DNA from: Flavobacteriaceae bacterium
Lineage (GTDB): Bacteria > Bacteroidota > Bacteroidia > Flavobacteriales > Flavobacteriaceae
NCBI GenBank assembly: GCA_029248455.1
Contig: JAQWJH010000052.1
Coordinates: 1 to 32,300 of the forward strand
DNA length: 32,300 nucleotides
Direction of reading: 5' to 3'
Of this stretch, positions 17,149 through 25,793 are shown piece by piece. Both the position numbers and the translations under genes were made by a program. The notes beneath the pieces are model-generated. The model saw only the letters and a list, made by a program, of their open reading frames with translations. It had not been told where the DNA came from and did no database searches. Positions within the stretch are counted from its first letter, which is position 1. Each line of letters starts with the position of its first letter.

Positions 17149-18102
17149 ATGATAAATATATTGGCAAATGATGGTATTTCACAAAGCGGAAAAGATGCTT
17201 TGGAAAAAGCTGGATTTAATATTTCTACAATTACTGTAGCCCAGGAACAACTAATTAATCATATTCAAACTGAAAATATTGCTGTTGTTCTTGTTAGAAG
17301 TGCCACAACAGTTAGAAAAGATTTAATTGACCAGTGCCCTAGTTTAAAAATAATTGGAAGAGGAGGTGTTGGAATGGATAATATTGATGTTGAATACGCC
17401 CGCAGTAAGGGCTTGAGTGTTATAAATACGCCTGCAGCTTCTTCATCCTCTGTTGCTGAGCTAGTATTTGCTCATTTATATGGTGGTGTTCGTTTTTTAC
17501 ACGAATCCAATAGAAATATGCCATTAGAAGGAGATAGTAATTTTAAGAAACTTAAAAAAGCCTACGCAAAAGGAGTTGAACTAAGAGGTAAAACAATTGG
17601 AATCATTGGTTTTGGTAGAATTGGTAGAGAAACTGCAAAAATTGCTCTTGGTATAGGAATGAACGTTTTAGCTTATGACAAGTTTTTAAAGGAAACTAAA
17701 ATTACTTTAAATTTCATGGGAGGAAATTCTATAGATTTTGAAATTAAAATTTCACCACTTGATGAATTATTAAAAAAATCTGATTTTATTAGTCTTCATG
17801 TACCAGCTCAAAATCAGTATGTTATTGATAAAAAAGAATTTGAATTGATGAAAAATGGTGTAGGTATAGTTAACGCTGCTAGAGGAGGCGTAATTAATGA
17901 ATTAGAACTTGTATCTGCATTAGAATCTGGAAAAGTTTTTTTTGCAGGTTTAGACACCTTTGAAAATGAACCAAAGCCTGAAATTAAGCTATTAATGCAT
18001 CCTAATATTTCATTAACCCCTCACATTGGTGCAGCTACAAACGAGGCTCAAGATAGAATTGGAAAAGAATTAGCTGATCAAATTTCTAATATTTTGAAAT
18101 AA
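17149..18102 (+). CDS. serA: D-3-phosphoglycerate dehydrogenase, short form without ACT domain
   Basis: The 317-residue 2-hydroxyacid dehydrogenase has the Rossmann motif GFGRIG at 154-159, the substrate-binding RGGVGMDNID region (71-80), and catalytic Arg245 (ARGG), Glu274 (FENEP) and His292 (TPHIGAAT). It ends just after the catalytic domain, so the ACT and intervening domains that mediate serine feedback in E. coli SerA are absent. Being 11 bp after serC makes the phosphoglycerate reaction the most likely role: 3-phosphoglycerate to 3-phosphohydroxypyruvate, the step before SerC. A broader hydroxyacid activity cannot be excluded from sequence alone. The DUF6787 gene follows after 3 bp. Confidence 0.92.
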   Translation: MINILANDGISQSGKDALEKAGFNISTITVAQEQLINHIQTENIAVVLVRSATTVRKDLIDQCPSLKIIGRGGVGMDNIDVEYARSKGLSVINTPAASSSSVAELVFAHLYGGVRFLHESNRNMPLEGDSNFKKLKKAYAKGVELRGKTIGIIGFGRIGRETAKIALGIGMNVLAYDKFLKETKITLNFMGGNSIDFEIKISPLDELLKKSDFISLHVPAQNQYVIDKKEFELMKNGVGIVNAARGGVINELELVSALESGKVFFAGLDTFENEPKPEIKLLMHPNISLTPHIGAATNEAQDRIGKELADQISNILK

Positions 18103-18105
18103 CAC

Positions 18106-18459
18106 ATGCTTCAAAAATTAAAAGAAAAATGGGGCATATCAACTCCATTCCAAATGATAATAGTATTTATTGTTTTTGGGGTAACAGGAAGTGTTGCAGC
18201 AAAAGTCTCAGGACCTATTGTAGCATTTTTACCTCTAGATAATCTCCCAGCTTTAATTTATTGGCCATTAAGACTTTTAATTATATTTCCTGTTTACCAA
18301 ATTTTATTAATATGGTTTGGATTTATGTTTGGCGCAATAGTGAGTGTTTTAACTTTTAAGAAAGATAAATTCATTTTTAAATTCTTTTTTAATCTTTCCA
18401 TTAAAATGTCAAAAAAAATGATGAAGTGGTTGAGTTTTGGGATATTATTTAAGAACTGA
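18106..18459 (+). CDS. DUF6787-type membrane protein of unknown function
   Basis: The 117-residue protein starts MLQKLKEKWGI, then has hydrophobic helices at about 16-36 and 55-82, the second pair rich in Pro and Trp (YWPLRLLIIFPVYQILLIWFGF). I recognise this as the small flavobacterial family now called DUF6787, once misnamed prolipoprotein diacylglyceryl transferase; it has no Lgt signature. Homologues usually end soon after the second helix pair with a basic segment; here the tail is longer, basic and amphipathic (KKDKFIFKFFFNLSIKMSKK). It lies 3 bp after serA and is surely on the same transcript, as in other flavobacteria, but no link to serine synthesis is known. It converges on msrA with one base between the stops. 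Confidence 0.75.
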   Translation: MLQKLKEKWGISTPFQMIIVFIVFGVTGSVAAKVSGPIVAFLPLDNLPALIYWPLRLLIIFPVYQILLIWFGFMFGAIVSVLTFKKDKFIFKFFFNLSIKMSKKMMKWLSFGILFKN

Positions 18460-18460
18460 T

Positions 18461-18991
18461 CTAATTCAAAAACCTACTATTATTTTTTTTAAATTTTTCT
18501 ACTTTAGGTGATATTACTATTGAACAATAAGGAACATTTTTATTGTTTTCAAAATAATCGTGATGATAATTTTCAGCTTCATAAAAAGTAGTTTTATTTT
18601 CAATAGATGTTACAATTTTATTACTGAACTCGTTGGACTTATCTAAACTTATAATTAAATCCGAAATTAATTTAATTTCATCCTTGTCGTTGGTAAATAT
18701 TGACGATCTATATTGAGTGCCAACATCATTGCCTTGTCTATTTAAAGTTGTGGGATCATGTGTCGAAAAGAAAATTTCTAAAATACTTCTTAAATCGATT
18801 AAATTGGTATTATAATCTATACTTATTACTTCAGCATGACCTGTAAGACCCGTACAAATCTCCTTGTAAGTTGGTTTTAATGTGTTTCCTCCGATATATC
18901 CAGGCAGTACTTTTTCGACACCCTTAGTTCTTATAAAAATTGCTTCTGTACACCAAAAACACCCTCCACCTAATATTATGTTTTTTTTCAT
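18461..18991 (-). CDS. msrA: Peptide methionine-S-sulfoxide reductase
   Basis: MsrA repairs methionine sulfoxide (S form) using thioredoxin. The 176-residue protein has the active-site GCFWC with nucleophile Cys11, GGCFWCTEAIF at 9-19, TGLTGHAEV (47-55) with the conserved Glu, HDPTTLNRQGNDVGTQYRS (78-96) and AENYHHDYF (139-147). Cys156 (NVPYCSIV) is the probable resolving residue. There is no fused MsrB domain and no signal peptide, so a cytoplasmic stand-alone enzyme is expected. Start ATG; the upstream 112-bp gap is shared with the divergent DUF5916 gene. I saw no clear minus-strand -7 box. Confidence 0.96.
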   Translation of the reverse strand: MKKNIILGGGCFWCTEAIFIRTKGVEKVLPGYIGGNTLKPTYKEICTGLTGHAEVISIDYNTNLIDLRSILEIFFSTHDPTTLNRQGNDVGTQYRSSIFTNDKDEIKLISDLIISLDKSNEFSNKIVTSIENKTTFYEAENYHHDYFENNKNVPYCSIVISPKVEKFKKNNSRFLN

Positions 18992-19054
18992 TTAATAAAA
19001 TGGCTAATAAGTTCAGTAAATAGAAAAAATGATTTTTGCATTATTAAACCTTAA

Positions 19055-19081
19055 TTTGTTTATCTAATCTAACTATTTTTG
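19055..19081 (+). promoter_or_regulatory. Putative promoter for the DUF5916 gene
   Basis: TTTG at 19055-19058 (-33 type) and TATTTTTG at 19074-19081 (full TAnnTTTG) are separated by 15 bases, a little less than the usual 17-23. The ATG is 22 bases after the -7 box. Confidence 0.5.
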
Positions 19082-19103
19082 TAATATTATAGCAACAACT
19101 TTA

Positions 19104-21557
19104 ATGAATTACGTTTTAAATTTTTTATTTCTATTTTTTTTAGTTTTTGGTTCTGCTCAAGACAGAAAAACTATTAACATTAAAAGATTTAGTTCCCCAC
19201 CAAAAATCGACGGAATTATAGATGATAAACAATGGGATAATCTAACTCCAGCTTCAAATTTTGAAAGATGGATGCCGAATAATGGTTCCTCTGAAAAAAG
19301 TGGTTATGAAAGTTTTGTTTATGTTGGTTACGACGACAGTTCTGTTTACGTTGCTGGTATTTTCAATAACCCAAACGATGTACCAATTGAGTTCAGTCAA
19401 AGAGATGATGTTTGGGAGGTCAATGCTGAAACATTTTTTATTTCGATAAATACTTATGATGATAATATTAATTACCAAAGTTTTCAAATAACTAGTGCGG
19501 GAACTTTAGGAGATCGATATACCTCTGGTGAAATGAAAGATGAAGATCAAAATTTTGATACGGTTTTTGAATCAAAAGCATCTATAATTGAGGATGGATG
19601 GAGTATGGAAATGAGAATACCTTACAGTGCTTTGCGTTTTCCCTCAAAAGAAATTCAAAAATGGGGAATTAATTTTGGTCGTAAAATTGTTGAATTTGGT
19701 GAAGTTTATACCTGGAATTTTGTTGATCAAGTAAACGCAAAGTATCCTGAATCCATGGGAATTACCAATGATATTAAAAACATTACCCCACCACTGAGAC
19801 TGTTTTTTTATCCATATGCTCAATCTTCAGTTGATTTTAAAAAGGGTAATCGTCCAACAAATAACTATTCAGCTGGAATGGATCTTAAATACGGAATAAG
19901 TAACAGCTTTACATTAGATGCTACTTTAATTCCTGATTTTGGTCAAGTAACTTTTGATGATAAAGAATTAAATTTAACACCCTTTGAACAACAATTTGAT
20001 GAGAATCGAGCTTTTTTTACTGAGGGAGCATCTTTATTTAACAAAGCTGATGGTCAATCATTTAGAGCTGGAAATTTTTTCTACAGTAGAAGAATAGGTG
20101 ATGAAATTAGTTTTGATGAAGACGATTATTTACAAAATGATGAAGAAATTTTAAACTACGATGGAAAACCTGACCTATTAAATTCTATAAAAATTACTGG
20201 AACGACTGATTCTGGACTTAGTATTGGAATTATAAATTCAATTACTAACAATGCTTATGCAAGAATAAGAAATACCAATACAAATGAAATTAGAAGTCAA
20301 AAAATTGCTCCACTTACCAATTTTAATATTTTATCTTTAACCCAACAGGTCGCCAATGAATATTCTTCCATTTCATTTTTAAATACTAGTGTAATGAGAG
20401 CGACAAAAGATTTTGAAAACGCCAATAACAGTGCATTTGTAATGGATCTGTTTGACAACAAAAAAAAATTTAATCTTAAAAGTATTGTTTACAGAAGTGA
20501 TTCGCCTACTTTTTCTAGTACAAAAGGGTTTAGAGGATCTATTAATATTGAGGAATTAACAGGAAATTATAGATACGCTCTTAGTTGGAATGGTGTGGAT
20601 GCAAACTACACACAAAACGATCTTGGTTTTTACAGAAATAAAAATGATCAAAGATTTTCTGCAAGAATGAGGTACATGACCTTTAAGCCTTACAAAAATT
20701 ATAAAAAGATTACAGGATACTTTTTTATCAGCGAAAGAAGTCGGTTCTTACCCAAAATTCTAAAATCTAGAGGAGGAAGAGCAGGAATTAATTTGACCAC
20801 TCTAAAATTAGACAAATTTGGAATTGATTTAGATTATACCTCAGCTTATAAAAACTATGATGAACCTAGGAAAAAAGATACCTATATAATTGATCCAGCC
20901 GAAGTCGAATTTCAATTTGAATTCGATTCAGATGATAGAAAGAAAATTCAATATTCTTTTGATTTAGGACACAAGTACTCTATAAATGAAGATTTTAACG
21001 AAAACAAAAGAGGTTTTGACTTTGGTTTTGGAATAGAAATTAGAGCAAACAATAAATTAAATTTCGAATACAGCTTGCAAAATAAAATACAACATGATGA
21101 TGTTGGTCAAATTTTTAAAGAGAAGAATGAAGTCTATTTTGGAGTTAGAGATGTAAAAGCTCTTGAAAATAATATTGCTTTGAACTACAACTTTGACTCT
21201 TACAAATCAATTAACTTGAAACTAAGACAATTTTGGAGTTCTGCCAATTATAGTAGTTTATTTTATTTACTAGATTCTAGTGGAAATAGAGAGCTTTCAA
21301 ATAAAACAACCGTTGATTATGATCCTAATACAAATTTTAATTTATGGAACTTTGATTTGGGATTTAATTGGGAGTTTGCACCTGGAAGTAAAGCGACCTT
21401 ACTTTATAGAAATAATATATTCAATGAAGATAATATGTCGGGAATCAACTATTACACCAGCACTAAAAATTTATTTGAAAATCCAATGAATCATCAAATT
21501 TCATTGCGGATAAATTATTTCTTAGATTATAACTTGTTAAAAAAAAATAAAAGCTAA
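19104..21557 (+). CDS. DUF5916 outer-membrane protein with N-terminal CBM9-like domain
   Basis: The 817-residue protein begins with a signal peptide (residues 1-18, Phe/Leu-rich, cleavage after GSA). Residues about 22-210 resemble a family 9 carbohydrate-binding-type fold: PPKIDGIIDDKQWDN, DDSSVYVAGIF, WEVNAETFFISINTYDD, GWSMEMRIPYSALRFP. The rest (about 220-817) is DUF5916, with LTPFEQQFDENRAFFTEGAS and then many alternating aromatic strands that look like an outer-membrane beta-barrel ending at INYFLDY. The ligand is unknown, and no sugar-utilisation genes are beside it, so a polysaccharide role should not be assumed. It has its own promoter region and is followed by a LolD-like gene after 11 bp. 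The family is common in Bacteroidota. Confidence 0.88.
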   Translation: MNYVLNFLFLFFLVFGSAQDRKTINIKRFSSPPKIDGIIDDKQWDNLTPASNFERWMPNNGSSEKSGYESFVYVGYDDSSVYVAGIFNNPNDVPIEFSQRDDVWEVNAETFFISINTYDDNINYQSFQITSAGTLGDRYTSGEMKDEDQNFDTVFESKASIIEDGWSMEMRIPYSALRFPSKEIQKWGINFGRKIVEFGEVYTWNFVDQVNAKYPESMGITNDIKNITPPLRLFFYPYAQSSVDFKKGNRPTNNYSAGMDLKYGISNSFTLDATLIPDFGQVTFDDKELNLTPFEQQFDENRAFFTEGASLFNKADGQSFRAGNFFYSRRIGDEISFDEDDYLQNDEEILNYDGKPDLLNSIKITGTTDSGLSIGIINSITNNAYARIRNTNTNEIRSQKIAPLTNFNILSLTQQVANEYSSISFLNTSVMRATKDFENANNSAFVMDLFDNKKKFNLKSIVYRSDSPTFSSTKGFRGSINIEELTGNYRYALSWNGVDANYTQNDLGFYRNKNDQRFSARMRYMTFKPYKNYKKITGYFFISERSRFLPKILKSRGGRAGINLTTLKLDKFGIDLDYTSAYKNYDEPRKKDTYIIDPAEVEFQFEFDSDDRKKIQYSFDLGHKYSINEDFNENKRGFDFGFGIEIRANNKLNFEYSLQNKIQHDDVGQIFKEKNEVYFGVRDVKALENNIALNYNFDSYKSINLKLRQFWSSANYSSLFYLLDSSGNRELSNKTTVDYDPNTNFNLWNFDLGFNWEFAPGSKATLLYRNNIFNEDNMSGINYYTSTKNLFENPMNHQISLRINYFLDYNLLKKNKS

Positions 21558-21568
21558 TATTTAAAATA

Positions 21569-22231
21569 ATGATTTCTGCAAAAAGTATTTCTAAAACATT
21601 TGATAATAAAAAGGTATTAGACAATGTAAGTGTTGAAATTGGTGAAGGTGAAGTTATTTCAATTGTAGGTCCCTCAGGAGCTGGTAAGACAACTCTGTTA
21701 CACATTTTAAGCACCCTAGACAGTGCAGATGATAATGAAAGTTTTGAGTTAATCTTAAACAAAATTAAAGTACAGGACTTAAATGAAAAAGAAATTTCTA
21801 ATTTTAGAAATACTCAAATTGGATTTATTTTTCAATTTCATGAACTTCTTCCTGAGTTTACCGCACTTGAAAATATATGCATCCCCGGGATGATTAGAGG
21901 CGATAAAATCAATGAAATTGAAACAAGAGCCGAGGAACTTTTAAAATTACTTAACCTTTCAAAAATAAAAGATCAAAAGCCATCTGAACTTTCAGGTGGT
22001 GAACAACAAAGAGTAGCTGTTGCCAGGGCTCTAATAAATGAACCAAAAATTATATTTGCCGATGAACCAAGCGGCAATCTCGATTCTAAATCAGCTGAAA
22101 ATCTTCATGATCTTTTTTTTGAGTTAAGAAAAAAACTAAATATCACAATAGTAATTGTTACGCACAATAAAGAATTGGCTGATATGGCTGATAGAAAACT
22201 TAACTTAGTTGATGGTAAATGGTTTAACTAG
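21569..22231 (+). CDS. LolD-like ABC transporter ATP-binding protein
   Basis: The 220-residue ABC ATPase has Walker A GPSGAGKT (34-41), a Q-loop at [17 protein letters not shown], the signature [15 protein letters not shown] (141-155), Walker B IIFADEP (161-167) followed by SGNLDS, and switch His199. The [14 protein letters not shown] and SGNLDS stretches fit the LolD/MacB/FtsE group, most like LolD, which powers lipoprotein release from the inner membrane. No LolC/E permease gene is adjacent, so the partner is encoded elsewhere. It follows the DUF5916 gene by 11 bp and overlaps the next gene by 20 bp, so all three are probably one transcript. Exact membership in the LolD group is from motifs only. 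Confidence 0.85.
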   Translation: MISAKSISKTFDNKKVLDNVSVEIGEGEVISIVGPSGAGKTTLLHILSTLDSADDNESFELILNKIKVQDLNEKEISNFRNTQIGFIFQFHELLPEFTALENICIPGMIRGDKINEIETRAEELLKLLNLSKIKDQKPSELSGGEQQRVAVARALINEPKIIFADEPSGNLDSKSAENLHDLFFELRKKLNITIVIVTHNKELADMADRKLNLVDGKWFN

Positions 22232-22985
22232 TTCTGAATTAAAAGATTTTTTGAATGAGAAATCATTTCAATACAATCAAAAATCGTTCATTGAATCGGA
22301 TCCCATCCAAGTTCCTCATGTTTTCACAAAAAAAGAAGATATAGAAATTGCATCGTTTTTAACTTCAATAATAGCTTGGGGACAAAGGAAGACAATTATT
22401 AGAAATAGCTATAAAATGATGGAAATACTTGATAATTCTCCCCATGATTTTATTTTAAATTCAAGTGAAAAAGAAATTGAAAAATTACATATCATACACA
22501 GAACATTTAATCCCATTGACTTTAGGTATTTTGTAAAAACATTGAAAAGAATATATTTAAGCCATGGAGGATTAGAAAATCTTTTTATCCCTAATAAAAA
22601 TGAAAAAAACATGCACTTGTCAATTCATAATTTTAAAAATATTTTTTTTAAAAAAAATTTTCCTAAAAGAACAACAAAGCATATAAGTGATCCCTTTAAA
22701 GGATCAGCTTGTAAGAGAATCAATATGTTTTTAAGGTGGATGGTACGTAGTGACAAAAATGGTGTTGATTTTGGGATTTGGAAACAAATTTCACCTTCAA
22801 TATTATCATGTCCTTTGGATATTCATAGCGGAAATGTGGCCAGAAAACTTGGGCTTCTTAACAGAACTCAAAATGATCATAAGGCAGTTTTAGAACTGGA
22901 CATCAAATTAAGATCTTTAGATATTAAAGATCCTGTTAAATATGATTTTGCACTTTTTGGATTAGGTGTTTTTGAGGGTTTTTAA
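22212..22985 (+). CDS. TIGR02757-family conserved protein
   Basis: The 257-residue protein (from ATG 22212) matches a family of unknown function widespread in Bacteroidota. Recognisable stretches are YNQKSFIESDPIQVPHVF near the N-terminus, IASFLTSIIAWGQRKTII, a DPFKGSACKRINMFLRWMVR segment, and PLDIHSGNVARKLGLL. The helix-rich middle and the CPLDIHSG segment recall helix-hairpin-helix DNA glycosylase folds (Asp at a position like the HhH-glycosylase catalytic Asp), but this is only an impression. No signal peptide or membrane segment. It overlaps the lolD-like gene by 20 bp; the in-frame TTG one codon earlier is not needed. Upstream coupling suggests shared transcription, not shared function. 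Confidence 0.85.
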   Translation: MVNGLTSSELKDFLNEKSFQYNQKSFIESDPIQVPHVFTKKEDIEIASFLTSIIAWGQRKTIIRNSYKMMEILDNSPHDFILNSSEKEIEKLHIIHRTFNPIDFRYFVKTLKRIYLSHGGLENLFIPNKNEKNMHLSIHNFKNIFFKKNFPKRTTKHISDPFKGSACKRINMFLRWMVRSDKNGVDFGIWKQISPSILSCPLDIHSGNVARKLGLLNRTQNDHKAVLELDIKLRSLDIKDPVKYDFALFGLGVFEGF

Positions 22986-23018
22986 CAACTTTATTCCCTC
23001 TAAATTAAAATCAATTCA

Positions 23019-23026
23019 TATATTTG
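23019..23026 (+). promoter_or_regulatory. Putative -7 box for the dihydroorotase-like gene
   Basis: TATATTTG, a full TAnnTTTG match, 40 bases before the ATG. A -33 TTG is not evident. Confidence 0.5.
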
Positions 23027-23030
23027 CTTT

Positions 23031-23046
23031 GCATTAATTTTAATGC
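23031..23046 (+). promoter_or_regulatory. Hairpin in the leader of the dihydroorotase-like gene
   Basis: GCATTAA and TTAATGC are seven-base arms around a TT loop, beginning five bases after the -7 box, so at about the transcription start. It could be an operator or a leader hairpin. No long T-run follows. Confidence 0.3.
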
Positions 23047-23066
23047 TTTTAATATAGCTTGATTGC

Positions 23067-24320
23067 ATGTCAATTGTTCTTAAATCTGCAAAAGTTATAG
23101 ATGCCGAGAGTAATTACCACGGTAGCAAGCAAGATATTTTAATTTCCAATGGTAAAATTAAAAAAATTGCCAAATCAATTTCATCTAAAGGTTCAAAGGA
23201 AATTAGTATTGAAGGTCTTCATGTCTCAAAAGGTTGGTTAGATAGTAGTGTGAGTTTTGGAGAACCGGGCTTCGAAGAAAGAGAAACAATTGTTAATGGA
23301 GGATATGTTGCAGGGAAAAGTGGCTTTACAGATATTATTTTAAATCCTAACACTAATCCTATTGTAGATACTCAGGCAGATATTTCATTTATTAAATTAA
23401 AATCTAAAAATATTGTTTCAAATATTCATCCTCTAGGAGCTTTATCAAAGGGAAGTAATTCCCTTGAACTTGCTGAGTTAAGAGACATGAAAGAAAGTGG
23501 TGCTATTGGATTTTACGATTATAAAAAATCTATTGAAAATTCAAATCTTTTAAAAACCGCTTTGCTATACACTCAAACATTTGATAGTCTCATCTTTTCT
23601 TTTCCTATGGAAAAGTCAATCTCAAAAAATGGTGTTATCAATGAAGGTTTAACAAGTACATCTTATGGAATCAAAGGAATACCTGCTATTTGTGAAGAAA
23701 TACAAATTAATAGGGATTTAAAAATTCTTGAATATACAGGTGGAAGACTACACATTCCTACTATTTCTTGTAAAAGTTCAGTAGATCTTATAAGACAAGC
23801 CAAAAATAAAGGATTAAATATAACATGTAGTGTTGCTATTCATAATTTAATTTTTAATGATGAGAAATTAAAAGATTTTGATACAAGATTTAAAGTTTTA
23901 CCTCCGCTAAGGACAGAACTAGACAGAAAAGCACTAATTAAAGGAGTCGAAGATGGAACTATAGATTTAGTTACCAGTGATCACTCACCTGTAGATGTCG
24001 ATCATAAAAAAATGGATATTGACAGTGCAGACTTTGGAACAATAGGGCTAGAATCTTTTTTTGGAGCATTACTTTCAGTATTTGATATAAATACAACAAT
24101 TAAAATTTTGACTTCTGGAAAAACTATATTTAATATTTTAGACTATAAAATTGAAGAAGGTTCGACTGCTAATTTTTCTCTATTTAAGATTGATAATGAA
24201 TTTACCTTTTCGAAATCAGATATTTTTTCTAAATCTAAGAATAGTGCTTTTATTGGTAGAAAAATGAAAGGGGTTCCAATTGGTATTATAGTCAATGATA
24301 AGTTTCTAATTAATGAGTAA
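23067..24320 (+). CDS. Dihydroorotase-like amidohydrolase lacking the HxH zinc motif
   Basis: The 417-residue amidohydrolase-fold protein aligns end to end with Bacteroidota proteins named dihydroorotase (the ring-closing step of pyrimidine synthesis). The fold markers are present: WLDSSVSFGEPGFEERETI (57-75), GFTDIILNPNTNPIVDT (86-102), LHIPTIS (228-234), FKVLPPLRTELDRKAL, and TSDHSPVD (303-310) with Asp305. In working type I enzymes the first motif is DxHxHxRePG; here Ser61 and Ser63 stand where both zinc His belong, and FSFP replaces the later His region around residue 178. Homologues in flavobacteria share the change, so this is not a local mutation. It may be a non-catalytic partner of aspartate transcarbamoylase or a different hydrolase. 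No other pyr gene is beside it. It overlaps the esterase gene by 8 bp. Confidence 0.85.
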   Translation: MSIVLKSAKVIDAESNYHGSKQDILISNGKIKKIAKSISSKGSKEISIEGLHVSKGWLDSSVSFGEPGFEERETIVNGGYVAGKSGFTDIILNPNTNPIVDTQADISFIKLKSKNIVSNIHPLGALSKGSNSLELAELRDMKESGAIGFYDYKKSIENSNLLKTALLYTQTFDSLIFSFPMEKSISKNGVINEGLTSTSYGIKGIPAICEEIQINRDLKILEYTGGRLHIPTISCKSSVDLIRQAKNKGLNITCSVAIHNLIFNDEKLKDFDTRFKVLPPLRTELDRKALIKGVEDGTIDLVTSDHSPVDVDHKKMDIDSADFGTIGLESFFGALLSVFDINTTIKILTSGKTIFNILDYKIEEGSTANFSLFKIDNEFTFSKSDIFSKSKNSAFIGRKMKGVPIGIIVNDKFLINE

Positions 24321-24963
24321 ACTCCCATTTTTTCATCTAGTAAAAGAATCCAGTTTTAAAGACAAACCATCTCCCCTACTTGTAATGGTTCACGGATATG
24401 GTAGTAATGAAGAAGATTTGTTTTCATTTGCTAGAGCACTTCCAAGTGAATTGACAATTATTTCAATTAGAGGTCCAATTAGTGTCTTAGGTATGGGATA
24501 TGCTTGGTATGACATTTCATTTGACTCTTTTGGAAATAAAACTTACAATCAATCACAAGCTATTAAATCAAGAGATAAAATAATTGAATGTATTGATCTA
24601 TGTGTTGAAACATATAATATTGATAACAAAAATATTTCTTTAATGGGTTTTAGTCAGGGAGCGATACTTATCAATGCCATTGCAATTACTTATCCAAAAA
24701 AAGTGAAAAATATAATTTCCCTAAGCGGGGGTATTGATCCAAATATTTTAAAGCCATCGTTAGATTATTTAAATAAGATAAATTTTTATATTTCACATGG
24801 AACTCAAGATGTTGTTCTGCCTTTTAATGAGGCTAAAGAATCTTTAAAAATTCTAGACGAAAATAAAATAACATATACTTTTGAAAGTTTTCCTGTGGGA
24901 CACGGTGTGTGTCCAGAAAACTTTAAGTCAATGTTATCTTGGTTTGAAAAAAAATTAAGGTAA
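24313..24963 (+). CDS. Phospholipase/carboxylesterase-family alpha/beta hydrolase
   Basis: The 216-residue serine hydrolase has a HGYGSNEEDL oxyanion segment (27-36), nucleophile Ser114 in MGFSQGAI, acid Asp166 in HGTQDVVLP, and base His197 in VGHGVCPE, completing the triad. These place it with the bacterial YpfH/acyl-protein-thioesterase-like esterases, which act on carboxyl esters or thioesters. No signal peptide, so it is cytoplasmic. The start overlaps the end of the dihydroorotase-like gene (ATGAGTAA), so they are translationally coupled. It converges on the metallo-beta-lactamase gene with a 9-bp overlap. The substrate is not known. Confidence 0.88.
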   Translation: MSKLPFFHLVKESSFKDKPSPLLVMVHGYGSNEEDLFSFARALPSELTIISIRGPISVLGMGYAWYDISFDSFGNKTYNQSQAIKSRDKIIECIDLCVETYNIDNKNISLMGFSQGAILINAIAITYPKKVKNIISLSGGIDPNILKPSLDYLNKINFYISHGTQDVVLPFNEAKESLKILDENKITYTFESFPVGHGVCPENFKSMLSWFEKKLR

Positions 24964-25722
24964 ATCAATTTCTAATCCATCATACGATAAAAAAACATTT
25001 TTAGGTAACTGCTTCTCTACCTTATCATGAAATCCTAAAAGATGACTTATGTGAGTTAAATAAGTTTTTTTAGGTTTTATAAGATCGATCAACACAAGAG
25101 CTTCTTTTAAATTTAAATGAGAATAATGCTCCTCTACCCTAATGCAATTTAAAACTAAAACCTCTAGGTTCTTTAATTTTAAAAGCTCATTACTGTTAAT
25201 TGTTTTCAAATCAGTTAAATAAGCAAAATCATTAAATCTAAATCCAAAAACTTGCAAAGAAGCATGAAGATAATTAATTGGAGTAACCATTAAGTCAGAG
25301 ATGAAAAAATCTTTATTTTCTTGAATTTCTATTTGTTTTAAAATAGGAGCGCTGGGATATTTTTTTTCTTTTTTAAAAATATATTCGTACCTAAAATTTA
25401 AATTATTTAAGACTCTTTTGTGTGCATATATAGGTATTTCTCCTTGTTTAAAACAAAAAGCTCTTAAATCATCAATCCCAGATGTATGATCCGAATGTTC
25501 ATGTGTGTATAGTATTCCATCAATTCTTTCACATCCATATCTTAACATTTGTTGTCTGAAATCTGGCCCAGTATCAATAACATACATGTAATTTTTCCAT
25601 GTAAATAAAATTGAAGATCTCAAACGTTTATCTTTTTTATTTACACTTTTACACACAGGATGGCTGCTTCCTATTAAAGGAATTCCTGTGGAAGTACCAG
25701 TACCTAAAAAAATTATTTTCAA
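24955..25722 (-). CDS. Metallo-beta-lactamase-fold hydrolase (PhnP-like), TTG start
   Basis: The 255-residue protein opens with IIFLGTGTSTGIPLIG, then DTGPDFRQQML, the metal motif THEHSDH at 73-79 (His74, His76, Asp78, His79), NYLHASLQVFGFR, a YLTDL segment, and THISHLLGFH near the C-terminus with further His. It most resembles phosphoribosyl cyclic phosphodiesterase (PhnP)-type MBL proteins, but no phn genes are near, so the substrate is open. The start must be TTG at 25720-25722: an in-frame TAG lies directly upstream and homologues begin M-K-x-x-F-L-G-T-G-T-S. It overlaps the convergent esterase gene by 9 bp and is divergent from the 25794 gene across 71 bp. Confidence 0.9.
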   Translation of the reverse strand: MKIIFLGTGTSTGIPLIGSSHPVCKSVNKKDKRLRSSILFTWKNYMYVIDTGPDFRQQMLRYGCERIDGILYTHEHSDHTSGIDDLRAFCFKQGEIPIYAHKRVLNNLNFRYEYIFKKEKKYPSAPILKQIEIQENKDFFISDLMVTPINYLHASLQVFGFRFNDFAYLTDLKTINSNELLKLKNLEVLVLNCIRVEEHYSHLNLKEALVLIDLIKPKKTYLTHISHLLGFHDKVEKQLPKNVFLSYDGLEIDLP

Positions 25723-25767
25723 CTAGTTATTTTATTATAAATATATCATTTACTAGATAAAAACTTA

Positions 25768-25775
25768 TAACTTTG
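25768..25775 (+). promoter_or_regulatory. Putative -7 box for the 25794 gene
   Basis: TAACTTTG followed by C matches TAnnTTTG in full and ends 18 bases before ATG 25794. It supports that start over the in-frame TTG at 25773, which lies inside the box itself. Confidence 0.55.
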
Positions 25776-25793
25776 CAATACAATACATTCAAA

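Noticed and set aside
19104-21557. Polysaccharide utilisation locus suggested by the CBM9-like domain
   Set aside because: No SusC/SusD pair or glycoside hydrolase is nearby; DUF5916 proteins are widespread outside such loci.
21463-21762. Minus-strand frame across the DUF5916/LolD-like junction
   Set aside because: It is antisense to the Walker A region of the ATPase gene and shows no independent signal.
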